Shown here: positions 8,491-16,894 of the stretch, in pieces
Position numbering within the stretch: position 1 is the stretch's first letter
How the letters are laid out: every line of letters starts with the position of its first letter
Source: an uncultured Roseateles sp.
GTDB lineage: Bacteria; Pseudomonadota; Gammaproteobacteria; Burkholderiales; Burkholderiaceae_C
DNA: 64,000 nucleotides
Assembly: GCF_913777145.1 (NCBI RefSeq)
Contig: NZ_CAJYPS010000027.1
Span: 372,001 to 436,000, forward strand
Direction: 5' to 3'
The notes under the pieces: generated by a model
Told to the model about the DNA's origin: nothing
Databases searched by the model: none
Seen by the model: the letters and a program-made list of their open reading frames with translations, nothing else
Position numbers and translations under genes: made by a program

Positions 8491-10200
8491 TCAAGGGGCT
8501 CCGGGTTGCGGCGCCGGAGCGCCTGGGGGTGCAAGGTCGTCGGGCGCGCAGATGCGCAGCGTGCCCAGGTAGGCCAGTTCGGCTGGCAGCGGGTTGCGGC
8601 CGGTCGGGCAGCCGGGCTCGGCCCGGGGCTGGAAGCGCACGCCGGCCTCACGCAGCCGCGCGGCGATGCCGATCTGGTTGCCCAGGTCCACCGACAGCGG
8701 GTGGCCGGTCGACTGCGCCTTCAACGCATGCAGCGTGGCTTGCCAGGCCTGCGTGCCGCGCACATTGGCCCGGGTGGTCGCGGCCACCGCGACGGCGGCG
8801 TTCAGCGCCAGCAGCGCCAGGCCGGCCACGCCCAGACGGCGCAGCGCAGGCTGAGGCAGGCTGGCCAGCAGCAACAACAGGCCGGCCGTCACGGCCCATT
8901 GCTGGGGCACATAGCGCGCCCACCAGTTCTGCGGGTTGATCAGCACCGGCACGGCCAGCACCGCGATCACCAGCAGCAGACCGCGGCGCGCCAGCCGCGC
9001 GCCCCGCAGGCGCTCGGCCCCGGCCCAGGCCAGGCCCGGCACCAGCAGGCCCAGCACCAGCGGGTAGAGCAGGCCGAAGCCGCCGATGCGGACGTCCGCC
9101 CCGCCCATCACCGCCACGCTTTCGGCGCGGAGCTCGCCACGCCAGACATAGTTGGGTGCCGAGGACAGCGGCACCGGCAGCGACAGATTGGCCATCCACC
9201 AGCGCTGCAACGGCCCGGCCTGGGCGATCAGGTCCGGCGTGTTCATGGACATGATGTCCACCTTGCCCGCCCCGAACAGCGGCCAGAATGGGTGGCCGCG
9301 CTCCAGCAGGTTGGACACATAGGGGTGCCAGCCCAGCAGCAGCACCGCCAGGGCCAGGCTCAGCAGCCCGCCCAGGGCCACCCGGCGCGCCCCCGCACGC
9401 TGGCCCGACCACCACAACGCGGCCACCGCGCCCGCGACGGTGATTGCGGCATAGATCAGGCCGGTGAACTTGAGGTTGGCAGCAAAGCACAGCGCCAGCG
9501 CCGCCGTCGCCAGCCACAGGGGCCGGTGCGTGCGCAGCCCGATCAGCCCTGCCGCCACGGCCACCACCAGCACGCTGTAGAGCAGCCCGTCGTTGTAGTT
9601 GCTGAGCGACTGCGCGATCACCACCGGGTTGGCGCCCACCACCGCGGCGGTCAGCCAGCGGCTTGCATCGCCCACGCCCGGCATGGGCCGCAGCGCCTCG
9701 CGCGTCAGCAGCACCGAGGCCAGACACCAGAGCAGGTTCTGCACCCGCGCCGCCTCCAGGTGGTTCAGCGCGCTGGCCCAGGCCGCACCCACCACCCAGC
9801 TGGCCGCCGGGTAGTGTTCTATCCAGAGCGCGTTGGACGCATCGACCGGCGCCGGCTGGCCGGCGCGCCAGCCCTGCAGCAGCGCGAGCATCGCACCCTG
9901 GTGGTAGGACTGACCATCGTAGGACAGGTCGTAGGTCGACAGCACGATCGCCAGCGCCGCCGCCAGCAGCGCCCAGGCCGCGAGCAGCGCACGGGCGCAG
10001 GCCCGAAGGCCCGACCGGCCAGCAAGCGCCAGGCCCAGGCCAGCCAACAACACCAGGATCAGCGGCACCAGTGCACGGGGTGCCGGCTGACCCAGCGCCC
10101 ACAGCCCCACGCCCGCCCACTGCACACCGCACAGGGCCAGCACGAGGTAGAGGGCCGCCCCGGTGGTGCCCCGAACGCGTGATTCATCTGTGATCAACAA
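8491..10200 (-). CDS. Large polytopic membrane protein, GT-C glycosyltransferase-like
   Basis: This 569-residue protein has about 10-12 hydrophobic helices. After the first helices it carries TYDLSYDGQSYHQ (residues 89-101), an acidic extracytoplasmic loop with Asp91 and Asp95 followed by Tyr-His, as in GT-C enzymes that use polyprenyl-phosphate sugars. I do not recognise a named family. The first codons are TTG TTG (10200 and 10197) behind a good Shine-Dalgarno AGGGAG on the minus strand, so TTG at 10197 or 10200 is the probable start; no ATG fits. It heads the cassette with the HAD-UbiA fusion and the small transporter. Glycosyltransferase activity is inference. Confidence 0.65.
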   Translation of the reverse strand: MLITDESRVRGTTGAALYLVLALCGVQWAGVGLWALGQPAPRALVPLILVLLAGLGLALAGRSGLRACARALLAAWALLAAALAIVLSTYDLSYDGQSYHQGAMLALLQGWRAGQPAPVDASNALWIEHYPAASWVVGAAWASALNHLEAARVQNLLWCLASVLLTREALRPMPGVGDASRWLTAAVVGANPVVIAQSLSNYNDGLLYSVLVVAVAAGLIGLRTHRPLWLATAALALCFAANLKFTGLIYAAITVAGAVAALWWSGQRAGARRVALGGLLSLALAVLLLGWHPYVSNLLERGHPFWPLFGAGKVDIMSMNTPDLIAQAGPLQRWWMANLSLPVPLSSAPNYVWRGELRAESVAVMGGADVRIGGFGLLYPLVLGLLVPGLAWAGAERLRGARLARRGLLLVIAVLAVPVLINPQNWWARYVPQQWAVTAGLLLLLASLPQPALRRLGVAGLALLALNAAVAVAATTRANVRGTQAWQATLHALKAQSTGHPLSVDLGNQIGIAARLREAGVRFQPRAEPGCPTGRNPLPAELAYLGTLRICAPDDLAPPGAPAPQPGAP

Positions 10201-10412
10201 CAGCTCCCTGCCGGCGGCACGCGCTCGTGCCGGCCTCCTCCATCACGCGGGGCCCCCGGTCAGCGGGGCTGCCGGATCCCTCATTCATGACATTCGAGAA
10301 TAAGAAGTTCACTACGACCCAGCAAGCGCGCGACGGTGACGGGGGTGGCGTTTCCGCCCCCTGGACCGGGGGCTGGGCAAGCCCTGGCCCCACGCGTGCA
10401 TCGGGTCCGGAC

Positions 10413-10426
10413 AGCTGCATGCAGCT
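10413..10426. promoter_or_regulatory. Perfect 14-bp palindrome upstream of the MaoC-like gene (operator candidate)
   Basis: AGCTGCATGCAGCT lies 14 bp before ATG 10441 in the 240-bp region between divergent genes. Its position suits a repressor site or leader hairpin. The rest of the region (10201-10412) holds a GGCACG/CGTGCC inverted repeat next to the minus-strand Shine-Dalgarno and an AT-rich stretch near 10285-10310; no clear -35/-10 pair was found. Confidence 0.35.
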
Positions 10427-10440
10427 ATCGTGCCTGCTGC

Positions 10441-11256
10441 ATGACTCCACCCAACCTTCCCCGCCAAGGCCCGGCGCTGCTGCTGCGCGCGCTGCTGCAT
10501 CGCCCCGGCCGGGGCGAGAGGCCGGCGCTGCTGCACCGGCTGACGGCGCTGGACCTCGCCCATGTGCAGCGCTTTCGCACCGCGCTGGGCTTCGACCGCC
10601 CCGATCCACCGCTGAGCTATGCCTACCTGCTGGCCCAGCGGGCCCAGCTGGCAGCCATGCTCGCGCCGGGTTTTGCGCACCGTATCGCGGGCCTGATCCA
10701 TGTGAGCAACCGACTGCAACGGCTGGCAGCGCTGGACGACACCCAGCCGCTGGATCTTTGCACCCATGGCGAGGACGAGCCCGAGCGCGCCGACGGCGCC
10801 CGCTTCGTGTCGCTGCACGTGACCCTGCAGCAGCGGGGCCAGGTCGTGCTGAGCTGTCAGAGCCGCTACCTCAGCCGCTGGGGCCGGCGCGGTGAGCGAG
10901 CGCCAACCTCGGAGCCGAACGCCACCATGCCCCAGCGGGCTGAATGGACGCTGCCGCTGGACGCCGGCCGGCGCTATGCGGCGCTGTCCGGCGACTGGAA
11001 TCCCATCCACCTGTGGGGCTGGAGCGCGCGGCTGTTCGGCCTGCGCCGGCCCATCATCCACGGCGCCCACAGCATGGCGCGCGCCCAGGCCGAACTGGAA
11101 CGCCTCGGCGGCCGGCCGCTGCAGGCGCTGGCGCTGGAATTCCTGCGGCCCGTGCCGCTGGGCAGCACGGTGACCCTGCATGCGGACCCGGCCGCCCGGC
11201 GCTTCGAGCTGCGCGTGGCCGGCCGGCGCGCTGTGGCCGGAGCCTGGGACGACTGA
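10441..11256 (+). CDS. MaoC-like hot-dog dehydratase/hydratase
   Basis: This 271-residue protein has an acyl-hydratase hot-dog domain in its second half. The hydratase-2 motif ALSGDWNPIH (near residues 181-190) carries the catalytic Asp and His, and is followed by PIIHGAHSMARAQ and a C-terminal beta-rich segment. The N-terminal half is less conserved and probably forms a degenerate second hot-dog. The family hydrates or dehydrates enoyl- or hydroxyacyl-thioesters; the substrate here is unknown. ATG 10441 was chosen because upstream in-frame sequence looks non-coding and a palindrome lies just before it. No fatty-acid gene is adjacent, but an acyl-CoA synthetase and a FadH reductase occur elsewhere in the window. 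Confidence 0.82.
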   Translation: MTPPNLPRQGPALLLRALLHRPGRGERPALLHRLTALDLAHVQRFRTALGFDRPDPPLSYAYLLAQRAQLAAMLAPGFAHRIAGLIHVSNRLQRLAALDDTQPLDLCTHGEDEPERADGARFVSLHVTLQQRGQVVLSCQSRYLSRWGRRGERAPTSEPNATMPQRAEWTLPLDAGRRYAALSGDWNPIHLWGWSARLFGLRRPIIHGAHSMARAQAELERLGGRPLQALALEFLRPVPLGSTVTLHADPAARRFELRVAGRRAVAGAWDD

Positions 11257-11305
11257 GGGCCGGACGCGCTATCGTGCGGGCTGACGTTCTCACCCGCCAC
11301 GACCC

Positions 11306-11743
11306 ATGCGCGCCCTGCTCACCAGCCTTGCCCTGTGCGGCCTGCTGCCCCTCGCGGCCCAGGCCGATTCCTTCGTGTCCTCCGCGGCCGGCGCCGGCTC
11401 GGCCTCCAGCGGCAGCGTGTCGGACTCGCTGAAGGGCTCGTCCGCGAGCAGCAGCGAGGGCGGCCAGCGACGCGCCGAGGGCCGCTACCGCATCACCGAC
11501 GTGGCCCAGGCCGATGCCGGCCGCCTGCGCCTGACGCTGGTGCGCGACGGCGCCGAGCCGCTGGCGCTGACCCTGCCCGCGCCGGCCGCCGCCGGCCTGG
11601 CCGTGGGCAGCGAGGTGCAGGCCACGCCGCGGCCCTACGGCATCGAGTTCGCCCACGCCGACACCGGCACGGCCTTCTTCCTGGTGCTGGAAGACGAGTG
11701 GCAGCGCGGCCTGCGCGCGCGCGCGGTGGGCGCCGCATCCTGA
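11306..11743 (+). CDS. Small exported protein of unknown function
   Basis: This is a 145-residue protein with a clear signal peptide (MRALLTSLALCGLLPLAAQA, cleavage after about residue 20). A Ser/Gly/Ala-rich segment (about 21-52) follows, then a compact domain (RYRITDVAQADAGRLRLTLV onward) that looks beta-rich. I do not recognise the family. The stop overlaps the start of the DUF2145 gene, so the two exported proteins probably form one operon, possibly acting together in the periplasm. Confidence 0.75.
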   Translation: MRALLTSLALCGLLPLAAQADSFVSSAAGAGSASSGSVSDSLKGSSASSSEGGQRRAEGRYRITDVAQADAGRLRLTLVRDGAEPLALTLPAPAAAGLAVGSEVQATPRPYGIEFAHADTGTAFFLVLEDEWQRGLRARAVGAAS

Positions 11744-12630
11744 GCGCCTGGCAGCGCGCGGCCTCGGTGGCGGCCGCGCTGCTGGCACTGGCCGGCGGCG
11801 CAAGGGCCGGCTCGCCGGCCTGGGGCTGCGAGCGTCCGCTGACGCTGAGCGCCACCGATCAGGACCATCTGCTGCGCTTCGCGGCCCTGGTGCGCGACAT
11901 GCTGGCCGCGTCGGGCGCGCCGCTGGCGCTGGTGTCGCGCTCCGGCACCGACCTGTCGCGCCTGGGCCTGCGCTACTCGCACACCGGCGTGGCGCTGGCC
12001 CAGGGGCTGGAGCGGCCCTGGGAGGTGCGCCAGCTCTACTACGCCTGCAGCGAGGGCCAGCCGCGGCTGTTCGACCAGGGCCTGGCCGGCTTCATCGCCG
12101 GCACCGACAACCCGCGCGTGGGCTTTGTGAGCCTGCTGCTGCTGCCGCCCGAGGCCGCGCCGCTGGCCGACGCCGCGCTGGACCGGCCGCGCGCGCTGGC
12201 GCTGCTGGGCGCCCGCTACAGCGCCAACGCCTACCCCTTCGACACCCGCTTCCAGAACTGCAACCAGTGGGTGGCCGAGCTGATCGCGTCCGCCCATGGC
12301 GCCACCAGCCGCGAGCTGGCCCAGGCCTGGCTGCGCGCGCAGGGCTACGCGCCCGAGCCGGTGCGCGGCACGCCCTGGCTGATGCTGGCCGCGCATGTCG
12401 TGCCCTGGGTGCATTTCGGCGACCAGCCGCCCGAGCTGCTGGCACAGAACGCGGTGCAGACCAGCCTGCCCGACAGCGTGGAGGCGCTGGCCCGCCAGCA
12501 ATGGCCGGGCGCACGCCGCATCGAGCTGTGCCATGGCCCGCAGGGCCTGCTGGTACGCGAGGACGGCGGCCACCTGGCCGAGGGCTGCGTGCCCCAGCCG
12601 GGCGACCGTCTGCAGCGCTGGGACGACTGA
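11740..12630 (+). CDS. DUF2145 exported protein, probable CTG start
   Basis: This is a 296-residue exported protein of the DUF2145 family, function unknown. Conserved-looking parts include YSHTGVAL and [17 protein letters not shown] near the middle, a Cys plus His arrangement compatible with a papain/NlpC-like hydrolase fold (inference). No ATG exists upstream in frame. CTG 11740 overlaps the preceding TGA as CTGA, mirroring the ATGA couplings elsewhere. It gives a proper signal peptide ([20 protein letters not shown] then ARA). GTG 11767 is the alternative but leaves a signal peptide without its positive N-region. The stop lies inside a 24-bp perfect palindrome. Confidence 0.8.
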   Translation: MSAWQRAASVAAALLALAGGARAGSPAWGCERPLTLSATDQDHLLRFAALVRDMLAASGAPLALVSRSGTDLSRLGLRYSHTGVALAQGLERPWEVRQLYYACSEGQPRLFDQGLAGFIAGTDNPRVGFVSLLLLPPEAAPLADAALDRPRALALLGARYSANAYPFDTRFQNCNQWVAELIASAHGATSRELAQAWLRAQGYAPEPVRGTPWLMLAAHVVPWVHFGDQPPELLAQNAVQTSLPDSVEALARQQWPGARRIELCHGPQGLLVREDGGHLAEGCVPQPGDRLQRWDD

Positions 12631-12647
12631 GCCGCGCGGCTCAGTCG
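12624..12647. terminator. 24-bp perfect palindrome covering two convergent stop codons
   Basis: The sequence from 12624 to 12647 is its own reverse complement (half-site CGACTGAGCCGC). It contains the TGA stops of the DUF2145 gene (12628-12630) and of the glutathione transferase gene (12641-12643, minus). It would fold into an identical hairpin in both transcripts, so it may be a bidirectional terminator or 3'-end protector. Confidence 0.5.
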
Positions 12648-13345
12648 CGCGCCGGGATCTTGAGGCCGCGCTGCACCGCCGGCCGCGCCAGGAAGGCCTG
12701 CAGCACACGGTCCACCTCGCGGAAGTCGGCATAGCCCACCAGCTCGGCGGCGCCGTAGAAGCCGATCAGGTTGTTGACCCAGGGGAAGACCGCGATGTCG
12801 GCCACCGTGTAGTCGTCACCCATGAGCCAGGTCTTGCCCTGCAGCTGGCGGTCCAGCACGCCCAGCAGGCGGCGCGACTCGGCGGCGTAGCGGTCGCGCG
12901 GGCGCTTGTCCTCGATGTCCTTGCCGGCGAACTTGTGGAAGAAGCCCAGCTGGCCAAACATGGGCCCCACGCCGCCCATCTGGAACATCAGCCACTGCAA
13001 CGTCTGGTAGCGCGCGGCCAGGTCGGTGGGCAGCAGGCGGCCGGTCTTGCTGGCCAGGTAGATCAGGATGGCGCCGCTCTCGAACAGCGCCAGCGGCTGG
13101 CCGCCCGGGCCGTCGGGGTCCAGGATGGCCGGGATCTTGTTGTTGGGGTTGAGCGACAGGAACTCCGGGCTGAGCTGATCGTTCGCATCGAAGCGCACCA
13201 GGTGGGGCTCGTAGGGCAGGCCCAACTCCTCCAGCGCAATGGAAACCTTCACGCCATTGGGCGTGGGCAGCGAGTACAGCTGCAGGCGCTCCGGGTGGGC
13301 GGCGGGCCATTTCTTCGTGATGGGGAAGGCGCTGAGATCGGACAT
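12641..13345 (-). CDS. Glutathione S-transferase family protein (YfcG/YghU-like)
   Basis: This is a 234-residue cytosolic protein with an N-terminal thioredoxin-like domain and a C-terminal helical domain. The family features are [19 protein letters not shown] (about 23-41), [12 protein letters not shown] and the glutathione-binding [11 protein letters not shown]. The C-terminal part has [11 protein letters not shown]. The TPNG motif near the active site and the NNKIPAI loop resemble the YfcG/YghU (Nu) group, which have disulfide-bond reductase activity. The exact substrate is unknown. ATG 13345 gives the normal N-terminal extension. It is divergent from ubiA (93 bp apart). Confidence 0.9.
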   Translation of the reverse strand: MSDLSAFPITKKWPAAHPERLQLYSLPTPNGVKVSIALEELGLPYEPHLVRFDANDQLSPEFLSLNPNNKIPAILDPDGPGGQPLALFESGAILIYLASKTGRLLPTDLAARYQTLQWLMFQMGGVGPMFGQLGFFHKFAGKDIEDKRPRDRYAAESRRLLGVLDRQLQGKTWLMGDDYTVADIAVFPWVNNLIGFYGAAELVGYADFREVDRVLQAFLARPAVQRGLKIPARD

Positions 13346-13438
13346 GCGGGCTCCAGTGAGGCGACAAGTGCGCGAGCGACTGTAGTGGTGGCGCGCCGGC
13401 CCCGCCAGCCGCCGGGGCTTGGCGGGACAATGCGCGCC

Positions 13439-14344
13439 ATGACGACCGCTTCCCCCGCCGCCCAGCCGCCCGGCCGGCTGGCGCTCTACCTGCAACTCAT
13501 ACGCTGGGACCGCCCGGCCGGCTGGCTGCTGCTGCTGTGGCCCACGCTGTCGGCGCTGTGGATCGCCGCCGATGGTTTCCCCGGCTGGCACCTGCTGGCC
13601 GTGTTCACGCTGGGCACCGTGCTGATGCGCTCGGCCGGCTGCTGCATCAACGACGTGGCCGACCGCGACTTCGACCGCCATGTGAAGCGCACCGCGCAGC
13701 GCCCGGTCACCACCGGTGCGGTGTCGGTGAAGGAGGCGCTGGGCCTGGGCGCAGCACTGGCGCTGCTGTCCTTCCTGCTGGTGCTGACCACCAACCCGCC
13801 CACCATCCTGCTGAGCTTCCCGGCGCTGGCCGTGGCCATCGCCTACCCCTTTGCCAAGCGCGTGCTGTCCATGCCGCAGGCGGTGCTGGGCGTGGCCTTC
13901 TCGTTTGGCATTCCCATGGCCTTCTCGGCCGCGCTGGGCGGCATGGAGTGGGGCTTGGGCTCGGTGCCGCGCTCGGCCTGGCTGCTGCTGCTGTCCAACC
14001 TGTTCTGGGTGCTGGCCTACGACACCGAGTACGCGATGGTGGACCGCGACGACGACCTCAAGATCGGCGTGCGCTCCTCGGCCATCGCGCTGGGCCGTTT
14101 CGACGTGGCCGGCATCATGGCCTTCTACGCGCTGCACCTGGGCCTGTGGGCCGCGGTGGGCCTGCGCCTCGGCCTGGGCCGCTGGTTCCTGGCCGGCATC
14201 GCGGTCGCCGCGGGCCAGGCGGTGTGGCACTACACGCTGATCCGCCGGCGTGAGCGCGACCCCTGCTTCCGCGCGTTCCGCGCCAACCACTGGCTGGGCT
14301 TCGCGGTGTTCGCGGGCACCGTGCTGGACCTGGCGCTGCGCTGA
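13439..14344 (+). CDS. ubiA: 4-hydroxybenzoate polyprenyltransferase UbiA
   Basis: This integral membrane enzyme attaches the polyprenyl chain to 4-hydroxybenzoate in ubiquinone synthesis. It has 301 residues and about eight helices. Both Asp-rich motifs are present: [15 protein letters not shown] in the first half and [19 protein letters not shown] in the second. The N-terminal [17 protein letters not shown] is typical of UbiA. ATG 13439 was chosen; ATG 13430 is three codons upstream. The enzyme supplying its substrate, UbiC, is encoded at 16895-17434. A solute-binding-protein gene follows after 2 bp. Confidence 0.94.
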   Translation: MTTASPAAQPPGRLALYLQLIRWDRPAGWLLLLWPTLSALWIAADGFPGWHLLAVFTLGTVLMRSAGCCINDVADRDFDRHVKRTAQRPVTTGAVSVKEALGLGAALALLSFLLVLTTNPPTILLSFPALAVAIAYPFAKRVLSMPQAVLGVAFSFGIPMAFSAALGGMEWGLGSVPRSAWLLLLSNLFWVLAYDTEYAMVDRDDDLKIGVRSSAIALGRFDVAGIMAFYALHLGLWAAVGLRLGLGRWFLAGIAVAAGQAVWHYTLIRRRERDPCFRAFRANHWLGFAVFAGTVLDLALR

Positions 14345-14346
14345 CC

Positions 14347-15126
14347 ATGGGCACGCGTCGCCAACTGCTGCTGGGCGCCGGGGCGCTGGCCCTGCCGCCG
14401 GCCTGGGCCCAGCCGGCCTCGGCGGTGGCGGCGCCCGACACCCCGCTGCGCCTGGTGGACGCGGTCTACCCGCCCTTCGTGAACCCGGCCGGCCACGCGG
14501 ACGGCCCCGGGCTGGACATAGACATCGCCCGCCAGGCGCTGCGCCGTGGCGGCCACACGGGCGAGGTGGAGCTGCAGCTGGTGCCCTGGAAGCGCGCGCT
14601 CTTCCTGCTGGAGCATGGCGCGGCCGACTTCACGACCACGCTGGCCTTCAGCAGCGAGCGCGAGCGCTTCCTGCTTTACAGCCGCCCCTACCGCGCCGGC
14701 ACGCGCTACCGCTTCTACAGCCGCCGTGGCGCGGGCCTGCAGATCCGCCGCCTGGACGAGCTGCGCGGCCACCGGCTGGCGCTGAGCAGCGGCTTCATCT
14801 ACCCACCGGCCGTGCTGGCCATGGTCGGCCGCGAGCAGCTGGAATACGGCCGCGACGTGGGCGATGCGGTGCAGCGGGTGATGCGCGGCCGTGCCGAGCT
14901 GGTGATCGCGTCCACCTTCGCCGGCGGCTGGGAGATCCACGAGCTGGGCCTGGCGGACCAGCTGGAGCGCCAGCCGCTGGAATACGCGATCGAGCGGCCG
15001 GTGCACATGGGCTTCTCGCGCGCCAGCCCGGCGGCGGTGGCCGCGCTGGACGCGATGAACCGCGGCCTCGCGGCGCTGCAGCGCGACGGCAGCCTGGCGC
15101 GCCTGGAGCAGCGCTACACGCGCTGA
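14347..15126 (+). CDS. Periplasmic solute-binding protein (SBP_bac_3 type), no transporter nearby
   Basis: This 259-residue protein has a signal peptide (MGTRRQLLLGAGALALPPAWA, with a twin-Arg and hydrophobic core) and a type-II periplasmic binding fold. Typical parts are PLRLVDAVYPPF, PGLDIDIARQALRRGG and the AADFTTTLAFSSERERF segment around residues 95-111, where the family usually has a (D/A)xxxxxxxTxERxxxF signature. It starts 2 bp after ubiA. No permease or ATPase is near, so it may be an orphan binding protein rather than part of an importer. Its 3' end overlaps the convergent oxidoreductase gene by 13 bp. Confidence 0.82.
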   Translation: MGTRRQLLLGAGALALPPAWAQPASAVAAPDTPLRLVDAVYPPFVNPAGHADGPGLDIDIARQALRRGGHTGEVELQLVPWKRALFLLEHGAADFTTTLAFSSERERFLLYSRPYRAGTRYRFYSRRGAGLQIRRLDELRGHRLALSSGFIYPPAVLAMVGREQLEYGRDVGDAVQRVMRGRAELVIASTFAGGWEIHELGLADQLERQPLEYAIERPVHMGFSRASPAAVAALDAMNRGLAALQRDGSLARLEQRYTR

Positions 15127-16142
15127 GCCGCCGGAAAGCGCGCGCGTATCGCGTCCATCCAGCCCAGCAGCGCCAGGCTTTCAGCGTGCGGCATGCGCGC
15201 GCTCTCGATGAGGCCGGCGCCCACGCAGGCCTGCACCTCGGCGATCTGGCCCTCGAAGCCGTTCAGCACAAAGGGCGCCTCCACGCGCTCCACCGGCTGG
15301 CCGCGGCGTATCAATTCCACGCTCTGGCCCTGCGAGAAATTGTGCGGAAAGCGCAGGCAGCCGCTGCTGCCCATCACCTCGAAGGCATTCGCCGAGGCCG
15401 CGTCGAAGCCGCAGCGGAACTGCGAGCTGACGCCGCCGTCGAAGTGCAGCGTCGCGTCCACCACCGCGTCCACGCCGGTGGGTGCGAGCTGGGCCTGCAC
15501 GTCCAGGCCCGCGGGTTCGGGGCAGTCACCGCCGTGCAGCTGCTGCATCACCCAGCGTGTCACCGCCAGGTTGTAGATGCCGATGTCCAGCAGCGCGCCG
15601 CCGGCCAGTGCCGGGTTCCACAGCCGGTTGCCGGGCTCGTAGGGCGCGGGGAAGCAGAAGCTGGAGCGCATCGCGCGCAGCTCGCCGATGGCGCCCTCGC
15701 GCAGCCAGCGCGCGGCCAGGTCGTAGGCGGGCAGGAAGCGGGTCCACAGCGCCTCCATCAGAAAGGCACCGCGCTCGCGCGACAGCGCCACCAGGCGCTC
15801 GCCGTCGGCCCGCGTGGTCACCAGCGGCTTCTCGCACAGCACCGCCTTGCCGGCGCGCAGCACCGCCTGCACGAAGGCGGCGTGCTCGGAATGCGGCGTG
15901 GCCACGTAGACCGCGTCCAGCGTCGGGTCGCCCAGCAGCGCATCGAGCTCGGTGACCACGCGCACCGGCGGCGCGTCGGGCTGCTGCCAGGCGGACGCGA
16001 AGGCCTGGCCCCGCGCGGCATCGCGCGCCAGCACCACGGCCAGCTGGGCGCCGGGCACGGCCGGCAGTGCGCCGGCAAAGCGCTGGGCGATGCGGCCCGG
16101 GCCTATCAGGCCCCAGCGGAACGGGGTGGGTTCAGAAAGCAT
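15114..16142 (-). CDS. Gfo/Idh/MocA-family NAD(P)-dependent oxidoreductase
   Basis: This 342-residue cytosolic dehydrogenase has an N-terminal Rossmann domain (WGLIGPGRIAQRFAGAL, about 9-25, then DALLGDPTLDAVYVATPHSEH) and the family Lys-containing motif VLCEKPL near residue 95. The C-terminal alpha/beta domain begins about residue 120. Proteins of this kind oxidise sugars, inositols or trans-dihydrodiols. The GALLDIGIYNL segment near residue 180 fits the dihydrodiol/1,5-anhydro-sugar group, but no substrate can be assigned. ATG 16142 fits the Rossmann start; ATG 16178 is an alternative. The stop TAG overlaps the 3' end of the binding-protein gene. Confidence 0.88.
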   Translation of the reverse strand: MLSEPTPFRWGLIGPGRIAQRFAGALPAVPGAQLAVVLARDAARGQAFASAWQQPDAPPVRVVTELDALLGDPTLDAVYVATPHSEHAAFVQAVLRAGKAVLCEKPLVTTRADGERLVALSRERGAFLMEALWTRFLPAYDLAARWLREGAIGELRAMRSSFCFPAPYEPGNRLWNPALAGGALLDIGIYNLAVTRWVMQQLHGGDCPEPAGLDVQAQLAPTGVDAVVDATLHFDGGVSSQFRCGFDAASANAFEVMGSSGCLRFPHNFSQGQSVELIRRGQPVERVEAPFVLNGFEGQIAEVQACVGAGLIESARMPHAESLALLGWMDAIRARFPAAQRV

Positions 16143-16268
16143 GGTGGGTCGGGTGAGCACAGATCGCCGGGCGGACATCGCCCGCCGCGATTCTGCGGCC
16201 CCGCGCGGTACGGCGCGGTTTCAAATCGCAGCCGCCCTAACCACCCGCCGGCCCCGGGCCGGCCCGCC

Positions 16269-16817
16269 TCAGCCGCGGCCCAGCAGGCTGGCCAGCGCCA
16301 CCTTGAGCTCCTTGGCCTCCTCGCGGCGCGCCTTGGTGGCGGCGCGCTGGTAGGCGGCCTCGGCCTTCTCGCGCAGCTTGATCGCGCGTTCCAGCGCTTC
16401 CGCATAGCGCTCGGCCGTGTAGGTGTTCTCGGTGCCGATGTAGACGCTGCGCGCCAGCGGCGTCTCGCCGAAGCGCGGCAGCGTCACCGCGAAGCTGCAG
16501 TCGCGCACGCGGCTGCCGGCGCGCTGGCGCACGATGGGGCCGGAGATGCCGGAGGGCAGATCGCTCTGCTTCTTGCGGCTGGGCGTGCGACGCAGCCGCG
16601 AGGGCGCGGGCAGCGTGGCGATGCGCTTCAGCAGCTCCTTGGTCGCCAGCGCCAGCGCGCGGCGGGCGCCGCTGCCGTCCTGGCTGTGGTCGGAGAACAG
16701 CTTGGTGCCGCCGTAGCGCAGCTGCCAACCGTGGGTGGAAAGGTGATCAATGCGTTGAATGCACTGCGGGACGATGAAACGTTCACCACTGAATATCACG
16801 ACGCTGCGCGTGTTCAT
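16269..16817 (-). CDS. Basic protein of unknown function, possibly two AP2-like repeats
   Basis: This is a 182-residue, very basic protein with no signal peptide. Two similar segments appear: HGWQLRYGGTKLFSDHSQDG followed by a helix (GARRALALATKELLKRIA), and SFAVTLPRFGETPLARSVYI followed by YTAERYAEALERAIKLREKA. A beta-sheet followed by one long helix is how AP2-type DNA-binding domains are built, so tandem AP2-like domains are possible (inference). ATG 16817 has AAAGG six bases upstream. The frame stays open further upstream through ubiC, but that part shows no coding pattern. It lies 77 bp downstream of ubiC on the same strand. Confidence 0.6.
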   Translation of the reverse strand: MNTRSVVIFSGERFIVPQCIQRIDHLSTHGWQLRYGGTKLFSDHSQDGSGARRALALATKELLKRIATLPAPSRLRRTPSRKKQSDLPSGISGPIVRQRAGSRVRDCSFAVTLPRFGETPLARSVYIGTENTYTAERYAEALERAIKLREKAEAAYQRAATKARREEAKELKVALASLLGRG

Positions 16818-16894
16818 CACAAGCCTTTGAACTCTGCCCGTTGGATGGGGATGCCATCGCCGGGTCTTGTAACGCTTCCCCGTCGGGGTCAAGT

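Noticed and set aside
16205-16235. tRNA T-loop-like GGTTTCAAATC
   Set aside because: No acceptor stem, anticodon arm or CCA region around it.
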